Below are positions 4,464 through 13,348 of a stretch of DNA of 26,875 nucleotides, piece after piece (position 1 is the first letter of the stretch; every line of letters starts with the position of its first letter). This DNA is from a virus: the IMG/VR virus record IMGVR_UViG_3300036980_000506, positions 1 to 26,875 of that record, one strand, 5' to 3'. The notes under the pieces were generated by a model. It did not search any database. It was not told where the DNA came from and was given only the letters and a program-made list of their open reading frames with translations. Both the position numbers and the translations under genes were made by a program.

Positions 4464-7400
4464 TCATCGAGCCATCGCGTCCAGCTCGCGCTTGATTTCC
4501 TTCTGCCGGGCCCCCAGCGCCTCGACCTCGCTCTTGATCTTGATCGGAGACACGATGCCCGTTCCGAGCAACACGGGGTTCTCGCCCTCAAACCGCTTCA
4601 GGTCTGCACCAGGAACCGGGGGCAGCAACGCGGAGTAGTCGTCAATCGCACGCTGAAGTGCAACATAGGTAAGGCCGAGAAGTACAGCCTTGTAGCGGAG
4701 ATAGCCCCCGCTCGTCCTGAAGCGGAACTGTTGACCCGCGAACTCGGGCTCACCAGCGGTGCGCATCTCAGCCGGCACCGGCTCAACATCGAACGTCTCG
4801 CGGAACGCATCCCACTCGCCGATGGTCATCACAGCGTTGACATGCTTGGGCGGCACACGATGGAATCCAGCGGCATCCGTGCGCGCCGACTCCATCAGGA
4901 CTTCCTTGCCGAAGTCAATCGTGGGACTGACGCGTGTGTCATCCAACATGTCGCCCAAGTCGCGCACCTGCTTACCATCCGCGAGCAGGTAGTTCGTGAC
5001 GTTCGCGATGGTCTGGAGCGAGGAGAACGCGGGAATCTCCGGGCCGAACACGGGCGACTTAGACAGCGTGTCGTAGTCTTCGCGGTCCATTCCGTACAGC
5101 CGCGTCAGCGCGTACCCGGGCGCGTACTCAAGCTGGTCCGCAATCTCCAGCTCCAGCGCCTTCTGAATCATGAGCTGTTGCTTCAACTTCGACGGCGCGG
5201 TCACCGCAGTCTTAGCGACCTCCAGCAGCGAGGAGCGCCACCATCCGTAGAACATCATGGTCTTGGCCACGTACTCGCGCTCGATAGGTTTGATGCGCCC
5301 GTAGTCAAACAGCGAAGCGCGGGCCAGCTCGGCGGCTTGCTCTGGAGTCGAGCCCTTCACGCGCGCCGTGACGTACACAGACTGACGCCAGGTATTGTCG
5401 TTCAGGTCCGCCGCGATGGAGTAGATGTTCTTGTTGGTCGGGTCCAGATAGCGTGTGATGGTCCGCAGCCGCCCCGCGTTCTTACCAGAGTCCAGCGTCT
5501 TCGACACCCGTTGCAAGTCATTCAGGAACTGGTTGCTGAACTCGAAGCCGGCCTGCGAAAGCGTGATGTTCGCCTTCGCCATCTCTTCATCGAGCATCTT
5601 GTAGGTGACCGGATCACCAGCCATGTCCTTGAACGCTACCTCGAACGGCGTCTTGCCGAGCTTCGCGGCGCCCCAGTTAATGAGTTGGCGGCCCACGTCC
5701 GGAATCGCCTGCATCGCGAACGGCAGGTTAATCGTGGTGCCAATCACCAGCGGGGCAGTCGCCGCGTTGTTGAAGTGGAACTTCATGTTCGGCAGGAACC
5801 CACCGCCCAGCATGCCGCCAATCGTACCGCGCCGGGCAGTGTCTACGACGTGCCCGAGCGTGCGACCAACCTGCTCCAGTCCCTCGGCATCCTTAATCCG
5901 AAGAGACTCAAGTGCCTTGTCGATGTTACCAGCGGCAGTCGAGGAGTCGAGTGCCTTCATCGCGTCGGCGAAGTCTTGCCCGTACAACGCGACCCAGCCG
6001 CCGCCGATGTCCTTAGACTTCGGGATGCCATTGATGAAGTCTACACCCTTCATCTCGGGAGGGAATCCATTCCTATACAGCGCCTGCGTTACAGACTCGT
6101 CGAACATGAGTCGGTAGTTCTCAACCCAAGTATCCGAAGTCTTGGCGGGAAGCAGCGCCTTCATCTCGTCAAAGGTCAGCGCGCCCTTGCCAACGCCCTC
6201 TCGAAGCTGCTTCTCGACAGACGCGCGTACGATGTCCTGGTAGTTGCGCGGCTCCAGGCCGAACGCACCACCGGAGTAGCCCCCCTGGAATCCCCAGTAG
6301 CGCACCCCCGCGGACACAATCGCGCCGTCCGCCACGTCCTGCATGTGCGCGATAACCTCGCCGGCCGCAGCGGCGCGCTTCTCCTTGACCAGCGTAACGA
6401 TCATCGTCTTCGCGATAGCATCACCGCCCTTAATCGGATTGCGCAGTCCCTTACCCGCCAAGTCGGCCGAGCCCTTGCGCAGTATGTCAATCATCTCGGT
6501 CAAGCCAGTAGACGACGGAGCCTGACTCAGTCGCGAAGCAATGACCAGTCGCTCCTCAGTCGTGAGCGCGCGACCGAAGAAGGTGTGAAGCATCTCCTCA
6601 TTGACACGCGGAAAATTGCGCTGACCATTCGCCGCGCGAACGACGAGGTTATTCAAAGCCTGTTCCGCATCACGAGTGACCTTCAGCTCAGCCGTCATGT
6701 CCGACTTGACCGTGTCAACCACGTTGGCGTATCGGCCTTGAAGGTCAATCAGTCCGGACTCAATCGCGAGCGGAGTCTTCGCCTTGACGACAGACTTGTC
6801 CCGTCGCATCTCAGACAGGGCGTTACCTACATCATCCATCCATGTGCGCCTCTCAACCGGAGTGCGCGCCATCGCAGACGCCGGGCCTTTGTAAAGGACT
6901 TCCACCGCACCGCCTGCCACCTTGTTCGCTTCGGCAAGCGCGGCCTGCCCAATGAGGTAATCCTTTAGCAGCGCGTACTCCCGCGCGTTACCCTCTGCGG
7001 CGAAGCTACGAACAAACATGCCCTCGTCATCAGTAGCCTTGATTATCTCTTCGACACGGCTGACCCACACCGGGCGTGATGCTTCGTTCTTGGGTAGCAT
7101 CGCCAGGACTTCGTCAGCGTTCTTGAGCGTGCCGTCAGGATTGCGCGCGAGCAGCGTCTGCACACGGCGGGCTACGTCCGCCTTGATGCCAACCCATTCC
7201 TTATTCGAGATAGCAACGTCGGAGTTGATGAAGCGCAAGTCGCCGGGCGCCGCGTCGGCAACGCTCTGTTCAACGACCTTGCGCACACCGGCTGCGTCGT
7301 CAACCTTGGCCGCCGCTTGAACCGTAGGATGAAGCGACTTCTCAAACTCAGCCAGTCCTTCACCACGCGCAACGACAGCCTTCGAAGTCGCCGTGTGAAC

Positions 7401-8870
7401 CGGAACCTCGCCCGCCCGAACCGCACGAAGGGCCGCCGCCGTGTCCACCACCTCCTGCTGAATGAGGCGGCCAGCCAGGGCGCCGGCCTGCCGGTCGGTG
7501 CGCGCCGCGCCCACCAGCGCCTCCCTGGGCAGCTCCAGGCCCTGGGCCAGCCGGACGGCCTCACGCTCAGCCAGCCCCCGGGAGACGGCAGCCAGGGGGT
7601 CGGCGATGGAGGCCCCGACCTTGGCGACCTTGGGCGCCCCGGCGAGGTCGGCCGCCAGCTCGACGCCCTTGCCCACGAGCTTGAGCCCCTTGCCCACGGG
7701 CGGCAGGACAGGAATCATGAACTCAGCACCGAGCCCCACGACTTTAGGCACGTTGGGGAAGCCGAGCTTCGTCCAGGCGGCCTGATATTCCGGCATGTCG
7801 GAGAAGTCGTCGCCGAGTGTTCGGCCCTCCCGCATGTCACGCGCGATGTCTCCAGTCATAGTCCCGGTGCTGGGACGTGCCTTGATGCCTTGGAACGCAC
7901 GGGGGCCGAGTCCAATAGCAGAAGGCATCCAATCTGGAAGCGTCGAGGCGACCTTGTACGCCGGATCTGCGGGGTCCAGAGGCGCCCCACTTTCGTCAAC
8001 TTCGTACGTCAACGCCTTCACAACTGGCGTGGTCATCGTACGGGAGAGCGCACCGAGGTCGCGCAGCGCAGTCGCGATGGGCGTCTCATAGAGCTGGTTG
8101 CTCGCGTCCTTGTTCTCCTCCTGAGTGGCGCCCTTCCACCAATGGCCGAGAGGGTCAGTCATTCCAGGCGACACCTGTTCAGCAAACGCCTTCCACTTCG
8201 CGTCACCAGCCGGGCCATCCTCGAAGCGCGACCGCAGCTCGGTGACCTTCGCGACTCGCGCCTGAAGTACCTGCATCTCGGACGGCTCAGCGACTCCCTT
8301 CGCCTGAAGCTCGCCCTTGACGATCGCGTCAAGCTTGGCTTGAGCCTCCTTGGCGCGGGCATCCGCCTGTCGTCGGGCTTCCACGTCGGCAGCCTTCTCC
8401 AGCGGCTGCGGCTTGAGCGCGTCCACGATGGCGCCTACTCCAGTCGTGCGCTGAACATCCGGAACGCCAGCGATGCGCCGCCCTTCAACGTCAGTCGGGC
8501 GCGTCGAGAGGTTCGTGACCTTGTCCTGCGCCTTGCGCAGCGCGGCGGCTTTGTCTTCGCCAAGGCCCAGATAGAACGCCGTGTCCTTCTCGATAGCCTT
8601 GCTACGCGAAGTGCTCATGTCCGTAGACGAAGGGTATTCGGGGCGCACAGTTTCAGCAGCGCCAACTCCAGTCACACCAATCGACGGCGCGACAACCGGC
8701 GCGCTGACGTTCAACCCCTTCTGCTTGTTGCTCGCGGCGTAGGCAGCGCGGCGCGACTCGATGTACGCGGGCTTCTGACCGTTGGCCTTGAACACCTCCA
8801 GGTTGGAGCGCTGCGCTTCGGTCAGCTCATCGTCGGAGACAGCGGTGGGGGCGGGGTTCACGTCGGCCAA
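4464..8870 (-). CDS. 1468-aa internal virion/DNA-ejection protein candidate (T7 gp16-like position)
   Basis: The start is TTG 8870, with GAGG 6 nt upstream and an in-frame stop six codons before it. The next in-frame ATG is about 84 codons further in. The protein is helix-rich with long charged stretches (residues ~155-215), a hydrophobic Gly-rich part (~375-425, VVGLGAEFMIPVLPPVGKGL) and an amphipathic middle with GGMLGGGFLPNMKFHFNNAA. The C-terminal third is dense in Tyr and Trp. It is the last of three helix-rich proteins (219, 568 and 1468 aa) in the same order as T7 gp14, gp15 and gp16 (196, 747 and 1318 aa). In T7 these leave the head and form a DNA channel across the envelope. No lytic transglycosylase motif is visible at the N-terminus, unlike T7 gp16. 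A large polyvalent-type protein is the alternative. Confidence 0.6.
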   Translation of the reverse strand: MADVNPAPTAVSDDELTEAQRSNLEVFKANGQKPAYIESRRAAYAASNKQKGLNVSAPVVAPSIGVTGVGAAETVRPEYPSSTDMSTSRSKAIEKDTAFYLGLGEDKAAALRKAQDKVTNLSTRPTDVEGRRIAGVPDVQRTTGVGAIVDALKPQPLEKAADVEARRQADARAKEAQAKLDAIVKGELQAKGVAEPSEMQVLQARVAKVTELRSRFEDGPAGDAKWKAFAEQVSPGMTDPLGHWWKGATQEENKDASNQLYETPIATALRDLGALSRTMTTPVVKALTYEVDESGAPLDPADPAYKVASTLPDWMPSAIGLGPRAFQGIKARPSTGTMTGDIARDMREGRTLGDDFSDMPEYQAAWTKLGFPNVPKVVGLGAEFMIPVLPPVGKGLKLVGKGVELAADLAGAPKVAKVGASIADPLAAVSRGLAEREAVRLAQGLELPREALVGAARTDRQAGALAGRLIQQEVVDTAAALRAVRAGEVPVHTATSKAVVARGEGLAEFEKSLHPTVQAAAKVDDAAGVRKVVEQSVADAAPGDLRFINSDVAISNKEWVGIKADVARRVQTLLARNPDGTLKNADEVLAMLPKNEASRPVWVSRVEEIIKATDDEGMFVRSFAAEGNAREYALLKDYLIGQAALAEANKVAGGAVEVLYKGPASAMARTPVERRTWMDDVGNALSEMRRDKSVVKAKTPLAIESGLIDLQGRYANVVDTVKSDMTAELKVTRDAEQALNNLVVRAANGQRNFPRVNEEMLHTFFGRALTTEERLVIASRLSQAPSSTGLTEMIDILRKGSADLAGKGLRNPIKGGDAIAKTMIVTLVKEKRAAAAGEVIAHMQDVADGAIVSAGVRYWGFQGGYSGGAFGLEPRNYQDIVRASVEKQLREGVGKGALTFDEMKALLPAKTSDTWVENYRLMFDESVTQALYRNGFPPEMKGVDFINGIPKSKDIGGGWVALYGQDFADAMKALDSSTAAGNIDKALESLRIKDAEGLEQVGRTLGHVVDTARRGTIGGMLGGGFLPNMKFHFNNAATAPLVIGTTINLPFAMQAIPDVGRQLINWGAAKLGKTPFEVAFKDMAGDPVTYKMLDEEMAKANITLSQAGFEFSNQFLNDLQRVSKTLDSGKNAGRLRTITRYLDPTNKNIYSIAADLNDNTWRQSVYVTARVKGSTPEQAAELARASLFDYGRIKPIEREYVAKTMMFYGWWRSSLLEVAKTAVTAPSKLKQQLMIQKALELEIADQLEYAPGYALTRLYGMDREDYDTLSKSPVFGPEIPAFSSLQTIANVTNYLLADGKQVRDLGDMLDDTRVSPTIDFGKEVLMESARTDAAGFHRVPPKHVNAVMTIGEWDAFRETFDVEPVPAEMRTAGEPEFAGQQFRFRTSGGYLRYKAVLLGLTYVALQRAIDDYSALLPPVPGADLKRFEGENPVLLGTGIVSPIKIKSEVEALGARQKEIKRELDAMAR

Positions 8871-8916
8871 GGTACACCTCGAAGGTCAAGCTATCACGAG
8901 GAGGAAAGGCTGACCA

Positions 8917-8951
8917 CGGCAGGCGGTGAACCCCAGCGAACCCGCCTGCCG
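8917..8951 (-). promoter_or_regulatory. 10-bp perfect inverted repeat between amidase and gp16-like gene
   Basis: CGGCAGGCGG (8917-8926) pairs perfectly with CCGCCTGCCG (8942-8951) around a 15-nt loop, directly after the amidase stop. On the minus strand no U-tract follows at once; a pyrimidine run (CCTTTCCTCCTC) comes about 10 nt later. It may be a weak terminator or a processing hairpin that sets the ratio of upstream to downstream products. Confidence 0.5.
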
Positions 8952-8962
8952 CGGCAGCCAAA

Positions 8963-9388
8963 CTATGCTCGAAGTGCCAGGTCTGCGCGCAACTTCTTCA
9001 AGTCGAAACGATCGCCTGGACAGGCCGTAGATGCGCCTTCCGCTTCACGATGTCCGAATACCTGCGAGGCCGGGATGCCGTACCTACGCATCAAGGCGCC
9101 GACGACATCCAACAGCTCCTCATACACGGGCGCCTTCATGTCCGCCACGCTGTAGTTGCCGGCAACGCAGACGCCCAACGAGTTCGTGTTGTGCCCCTGG
9201 GTATGCGCGCCAACCTCAGTCTCGCGGCGGCCCTCGTGAGTGACCACGACGCCGCCTTTGAGATTGATGACCTTGTGGTAGCCGATGGTGCGGAAGCCCC
9301 GCGCGACGTGCCAGCGCGTAATCTCCTCGACTGAGGTTGACTCCGCGCTGGCCGAGTGGTGGATGTAGATCGCAGCGGGCTTGTTCAT
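8963..9388 (-). CDS. N-acetylmuramoyl-L-alanine amidase (PGRP/amidase_2, T7 lysozyme type)
   Basis: The enzyme cleaves the bond between muramic acid and the stem peptide of peptidoglycan, using Zn2+. Numbered from ATG 9388, the core IYIHHSAS (His10/His11), GYHKVI (Tyr37, His38), VGAHTQGHNTNSLGVCVAG and FGHREAEGASTACPGD (His113, Cys123) match the T7 lysozyme/PGRP fold. Zinc ligands are expected to be His10, His113 and Cys123. At 141 aa it is a bare catalytic domain with no cell-wall-binding or signal region. ATG 9388 is chosen because ATG 9400 sits directly on its GAGGT element with no spacing; both are possible. It lies three to fifteen bases after the glycine-rich gene and just before the gp16-like gene, so it may be a virion lysin, the lysis endolysin, or both. 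Confidence 0.9.
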   Translation of the reverse strand: MNKPAAIYIHHSASAESTSVEEITRWHVARGFRTIGYHKVINLKGGVVVTHEGRRETEVGAHTQGHNTNSLGVCVAGNYSVADMKAPVYEELLDVVGALMRRYGIPASQVFGHREAEGASTACPGDRFDLKKLRADLALRA

Positions 9389-9403
9389 GGCTTTCCCCAT
9401 ACC

Positions 9404-10453
9404 TCAGAGATTGCTAACGATAGCAGTACCCGCCGCGCCGTTGGTACCCGCAGTGCCGCCGTTAGCCGCAGCGCCGCCAGTCCCACCGAGCACGTTGGTA
9501 GTGACGGTGCCAGTCAGCGCGCGATAGACGACCCACACCTTGCCGCCCACGCCGCCGTTCCCGCCGCCACCAGTGAGCGCCCCGATGAAGGCCGCATCAC
9601 CACCATTCCCGCCCGCAGCGGTCAGGGTGGGCGACCCAACGATGGTGTCGAAGGCGCAGAGCACAGACCCCGCACCGCCCCCGCCGCCGCCGCCAGCGCC
9701 GACCGTGGTGCCAGTTGCGGTGCCCGTGCCGCCCACGCCGCCGTTCGCCACGAAGGACGCGGAGCCCGTGCAGACAAGGCTCTTGGCCCGGACAGAGGTG
9801 ATTCCAGCCCCGCCGCCGCCGCCGCCCGAGGCGCCCGAGCCCAGGGTGACTAAGAGAGCGGCACCCGCGCCGCCCCCGCCGCCCGCGATGCCCGCGTGGT
9901 TGTTAACGGGGAGCTGCATCCGCCACAGCTCGAACATCAGGCGAAGGCTGCCCTTCGTCGCGTCCCAGAGGGTGAGCGCCGACGCGTTACCTCCAGCGTT
10001 CGCACCGCCAGCTCCACCAGCGCCGGACTGCCCACCGAGACAGTTCGTGTTGGTCACGCCCGTACTGGCAGAAACACCAGTGTTGCTCGTCGTGCGGCCT
10101 GCCGCGCCCGCAATGCCCGGGTTGAACCGCGACGAAGACGATGTGGGCGAAGCCGCGCCGGCCGTGTTGACCGAAGCCGCGCCGCCGTTCGAGCTAAGCC
10201 GGGCTGTACCATTCATCGTCAGCGTGCCACTGACGAAGATAGGATTACCCGCCGGGTTGACCGTAATCCCAGTGGAGATGGTGCAGTCAGTCCACTGGTA
10301 CTCCTGCGTAGTCGTCGCGGTGTAGGTGGTACTGTTCAGCGTGAAGCCAGTGACCGCGCCGACGCCGTCGAAGACAGCCGCGCCATCCGACCCGTCGCCG
10401 AAGTACAGCGACAGGATAGCAGCGGCAGCCGTGGCAGAGAGGATAGAGCCCAT
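9404..10453 (-). CDS. Glycine-rich fibre/adhesin candidate, 349 aa
   Basis: The start is ATG 10453 after AAGAGGTG. Residues 1-85 are a beta-rich head (FTLNSTTYTATTTQEYQWTD). Residues ~140-345 hold at least seven Gly-rich blocks, for example GGGGGAGA (191-198), GGGGGGAG (210-217), GAGGGGGGGAG (252-262), GGNGGD (281-286) and GGGGNGGVGG (295-304). Between them lie strand-like segments (ITSVRAKSLVC, KVWVVYRALTG). This spacing fits either a polyglycine-II sandwich, as in the S16-type gp38 adhesin tip, or a Gly-lined right-handed beta-helix. The protein has two cysteines in the strand parts. It probably contacts the host receptor (inference). Poly-Gly codons make the DNA here a near-continuous run of GGC/GGT-type triplets. 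Confidence 0.65.
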   Translation of the reverse strand: MGSILSATAAAAILSLYFGDGSDGAAVFDGVGAVTGFTLNSTTYTATTTQEYQWTDCTISTGITVNPAGNPIFVSGTLTMNGTARLSSNGGAASVNTAGAASPTSSSSRFNPGIAGAAGRTTSNTGVSASTGVTNTNCLGGQSGAGGAGGANAGGNASALTLWDATKGSLRLMFELWRMQLPVNNHAGIAGGGGGAGAALLVTLGSGASGGGGGGAGITSVRAKSLVCTGSASFVANGGVGGTGTATGTTVGAGGGGGGGAGSVLCAFDTIVGSPTLTAAGGNGGDAAFIGALTGGGGNGGVGGKVWVVYRALTGTVTTNVLGGTGGAAANGGTAGTNGAAGTAIVSNL

Positions 10454-10463
10454 GGTTCACCTC

Positions 10464-10931
10464 TTACTTGACGACGTGGAGACGAACGAGGCCAATGGTA
10501 TCAACGGTCGCGGAGTTGGTCTTCACGCCGATGTAGAGCTTGCGCGTGTTCGTCTCAGTCCCGTTGACCGTGACGCTCGACACGCCCGCGCGCACGTTCA
10601 GTTCGAACAGGCAGCCCGCCGTGGTTCCAGACGGCCCAACCGTCACGACCTTGGAGGCCGCCGACAGCGCCGGGTCAACGACGGGGTACGAAGGAGCGCC
10701 AGCCGCGAAGCCCTCGAAGATGCCGATGATAACCGTGGGCGCAACGCTGGTGAGCGCCACGAACATGAGGTCGAGCTGGGCGAGCGAACACTCGCGCGGC
10801 ACGTTGTCGATGAGGAAGTAGACGTAGCCGCTGTTGTCCACGTTGGACGGCGCGGCGACAGAGACGGCAGTGGTCCCGTCGGCCTTGAACGCGGCGACGA
10901 TGCACTGGTGCCATTGAACAGAAGAAGCCAT
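10464..10931 (-). CDS. Small beta-rich virion protein, 155 aa
   Basis: The start is ATG 10931 (AGGA 7 nt upstream), rather than the frame start at 10946, which lacks a ribosome site. The sequence alternates hydrophobic and polar residues throughout (CIVAAFKADGTTAVSVAAP, TVIIGIFEGFAAG, KLYIGVKTNSATVDTIGLV), so it is probably a beta-sandwich. There is no signal peptide or catalytic motif. It lies 10 bp before the glycine-rich gene, with which it is probably co-translated, and 38 bp after the gp15-like gene. A fibre base or a fibre-associated cap is a reasonable guess, but the family is not recognised. Confidence 0.6.
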   Translation of the reverse strand: MASSVQWHQCIVAAFKADGTTAVSVAAPSNVDNSGYVYFLIDNVPRECSLAQLDLMFVALTSVAPTVIIGIFEGFAAGAPSYPVVDPALSAASKVVTVGPSGTTAGCLFELNVRAGVSSVTVNGTETNTRKLYIGVKTNSATVDTIGLVRLHVVK

Positions 10932-10969
10932 GATGAAGTCCTGCAATGAGAGGTTAAGGCACCAGTGGG

Positions 10970-12676
10970 TTACAAAGGGCCGTACTGGTCGAGAGTCTTG
11001 ATAGTGCGCGAGTTGCCCTTGTCGCGGGCCTTCAGAAGAAAGAGCTTCAACTTATCGCGCTTGGTCATGGGAGCGAGGGGCTTATCGTCCACGCCCGCTG
11101 CGATATCGTCCATAGTCTCCTCAGACACGGGAGCCTCAGCGACAGGCGCGATAGGTCCACGGGCTCGCGCCTTCTCGTTCTCCGTCTGTCCGCCCATCAT
11201 CTCGTTCGGCGTTGGGGGCGGAGTCGGCGTGCGCGACTCCGGTGACTTGATGGCGGCCTGCGCCGTCTGGTCCTTGGCGAGCTTCTTCTTCATGTAGTTG
11301 AGGACGATCGTGTTCAGCTTCTCGGGGTCGTCGCCCGCCGCTTCCTTCGCCTTCGCGACAAGCTGCTGTGGAGTGAGCGTGCCCTTCGATGTGTCGAACA
11401 GCATGTACCCGACGTTGCGGTCAGCCGGGTCAATCGTGATGCCCTTCTTCGCCAGCGCCTGCGCGTCTTTCCAGTTGAGTGCGAACACAGACGCGTTCTG
11501 CGCCGCGACCTTGTCCGCGTAGTTACCAGGGCCCACGGAAGGAATCACCGGAGCAACCGTGTCGCGCAGAGACTGACGAATGCCGCCCTTTCCGTAGATG
11601 GGCTCGTACTGCTTGTTTGCTTCGCGGAGGATGTCCATCTGAGTAGCGCGACGGGGAGCCGCCGCCTCCTCGCTCTGCATCTGCGCGCGCACTTCCTCGA
11701 CGCGCTTGCTGGTGGCACCAGAGATGGCGGGGTCATTCAGCTCGCTGCGGAACAGGTCCATGTTGGACAGGATAGTTCCGCGATGCTTCATGAAAGCTTC
11801 GGCGCCAGCGTCAGCCATCAGCTCGTCTTCGGTCATCGCCGACAGCCGCCGGTACTCGGGCGTCAGGACGTAAGCCTTCGCCTCAAGCACAGACTTCTCA
11901 ATCGCATCAACGCGCGCCTTGGTCGCCGTGCTGAGTGCGACCTGCTCATCGGCAGTCTTCTTGATGGCACCAATGCCACCACCGTAAGCCTTCTGCTCAA
12001 TGAGGTCAGCCTCAGCCGCGTACTGCTGTGCCACGTTCTCGCGTGTGAGCGTGTCCGCGTCCCAGCCCTTCATGGCGAGCGCGTCATTCGCGACACCGGG
12101 CTTGATGCCGCTGTTGATGAGCTGGTCGCGGAACGTGACCGCTTGGTCCTGCTGCGCCAGTGAACTGCCGGCGCGAAGCTTCGATGTGATGCCGAGCGCA
12201 TCCATCTGGTCGGCAATGACCTTGGCCTGTGCGCCGTCGTCGTTCTGGCTCAGAATCACCGGGTCGCGCCCGATGGTGCCCGCCGCAGTTCCGGACGCCG
12301 CGACAACCGTGGCATTGGCGCGCAGCTCCTTGAGCGCCATGTCCTTAGCCTTCAGCAGTCGCGCAGCATTGGCGCCCCGAGCGTCGGCCTCTCGGCCCTG
12401 GGTGACGCTCTGCTCCTTCATGCTGCTCTGGTAAGCACGGCGGGCTTCGGTCAGGTCGCCGGGCTGGATACGAGCAGTCGCGGCACGAGACTTCGCAGTC
12501 TGCGCCTCAAGCGTCTTGATCAAGTCCGCGTCAGCTTTGGCCTTGGCCTTCTGGCGCGCGATTTCGTTGTCGTAGTCCGCATCAGCCTCAGCGTGAACAC
12601 GCGCTACAATCTCGGCCCACTTGTCGGCCTGGAGTTCTGCGTACGTCTTGTAGACGGTTTCACCATTGGTCGGCAT
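10970..12676 (-). CDS. Internal virion protein candidate, 568 aa (T7 gp15-like position)
   Basis: The start is ATG 12676 with a strong GGAGGA 8 nt upstream; it overlaps the end of the previous gene by 17 bp. The protein is almost entirely helical and highly charged. Residues 13-75 form a continuous coil (AELQADKWAEIVARVHAEAD, then KAKADADLIKTLEAQTAKSR). Further Ala/Glu/Lys helices run to ~340, and a Pro/Thr-rich tail (PESRTPTPPPTPNEMMGG) lies at about 485-502. There is no membrane span or enzyme motif. Its place directly after the 219-aa gene and before the 1468-aa gene, plus its composition, is the basis for proposing the middle ejection protein. Without a profile search this remains positional. 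Confidence 0.55.
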   Translation of the reverse strand: MPTNGETVYKTYAELQADKWAEIVARVHAEADADYDNEIARQKAKAKADADLIKTLEAQTAKSRAATARIQPGDLTEARRAYQSSMKEQSVTQGREADARGANAARLLKAKDMALKELRANATVVAASGTAAGTIGRDPVILSQNDDGAQAKVIADQMDALGITSKLRAGSSLAQQDQAVTFRDQLINSGIKPGVANDALAMKGWDADTLTRENVAQQYAAEADLIEQKAYGGGIGAIKKTADEQVALSTATKARVDAIEKSVLEAKAYVLTPEYRRLSAMTEDELMADAGAEAFMKHRGTILSNMDLFRSELNDPAISGATSKRVEEVRAQMQSEEAAAPRRATQMDILREANKQYEPIYGKGGIRQSLRDTVAPVIPSVGPGNYADKVAAQNASVFALNWKDAQALAKKGITIDPADRNVGYMLFDTSKGTLTPQQLVAKAKEAAGDDPEKLNTIVLNYMKKKLAKDQTAQAAIKSPESRTPTPPPTPNEMMGGQTENEKARARGPIAPVAEAPVSEETMDDIAAGVDDKPLAPMTKRDKLKLFLLKARDKGNSRTIKTLDQYGPL

Positions 12677-13319
12677 GGTACTGGTCCTCCATGCCCATCA
12701 AGGCGCGGGCATCGTCGTCAGTGAAAGAGCGTCCATAAGCAGATTCGAGAGAAGTCTTGCGCCCCGTGAACTCGTCCATGGCGACAGCGTTCTGCTCGCG
12801 CTTCTGGATGACCGAAGGGCCGATTGCCTTCCCGACGCCCGCCGCCGTCGCGAGCCCAGCCGTGGCGAGGTTGACCCAGGCCGCCCGCTTGGCGTTCTTC
12901 GCGGCCTGCTTCTGCGCGTCGAGCTGGAGCAGCATGTCTCGGTTCGTGGCTTCTCGCGTCACGTCCGCTTCGTTGATAGCCTGCCCAACACCGAGCCGCC
13001 GCTCAGCCCGGCGCGAGAGGTCGCCCTGGAATGCCTTCGCCCCAGCGCCCGCGCCCGCGTCGTCAATGGTCATACCGGCGCTGAACCGTGCGTTTTGCTC
13101 GCGCTCCTGAGCGGCAAGCGGTGCGCTCAAGCGGTTCTCCATGACCGAGCGTTCCTTCTCGCTCAGTCCCAGCTCGCCCTGCTTCTTCCGCTTGCGCAGC
13201 TCCTCAAGCAGTTGCTCCTGGGCCGGGGAAAGACGGGCGCTTCGCGCGGCATTAAATCCGCTCGCGACGTTGCCGACGCCCTTTGCCACTTCGCCGATGA
13301 TCGACAACGCTGGAACCAT
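12660..13319 (-). CDS. Internal virion protein candidate, 219 aa (T7 gp14-like position)
   Basis: ATG 13319 is preferred, with GGGGGT 5 nt upstream; an in-frame TTG at 13331 is the alternative. The N-terminus (MVPALSIIGEVAKGVGNVAS) is a short amphipathic or membrane-seeking helix. A charged coil follows (QEQLLEELRKRKKQGELGLS). Near residues 147-167 lies a second Gly/Ala-rich hydrophobic segment (AAWVNLATAGLATAAGVGKA) that could insert in a membrane. T7 gp14 is of similar size (196 aa) and is the ejection protein that enters the outer membrane. The C-terminus overlaps the next gene by 17 bp. The assignment rests on size, order and hydrophobic pattern. Confidence 0.55.
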   Translation of the reverse strand: MVPALSIIGEVAKGVGNVASGFNAARSARLSPAQEQLLEELRKRKKQGELGLSEKERSVMENRLSAPLAAQEREQNARFSAGMTIDDAGAGAGAKAFQGDLSRRAERRLGVGQAINEADVTREATNRDMLLQLDAQKQAAKNAKRAAWVNLATAGLATAAGVGKAIGPSVIQKREQNAVAMDEFTGRKTSLESAYGRSFTDDDARALMGMEDQYHADQW

Positions 13320-13348
13320 GGGAACCCCCAAAGAAGACTATCACAAGG

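Noticed and set aside
4731-6968. Long plus-strand open frame (745 codons) antisense to the 1468-aa gene
   Set aside because: It is fully inside the minus-strand gene, is Arg/His/Leu-rich as expected for an antisense frame in GC-rich DNA, and has no ribosome site or recognisable motif.
4464-8870. A lytic transglycosylase domain in the gp16-like protein
   Set aside because: I looked for the E-S and GLMQ-type motifs at the N-terminus and found none, so no muralytic activity is claimed for it.
7317-9155. Plus-strand open frame of 612 codons
   Set aside because: Antisense to the 1468-aa gene and the amidase; composition (Arg, His, Gly) is that of a shadow frame.
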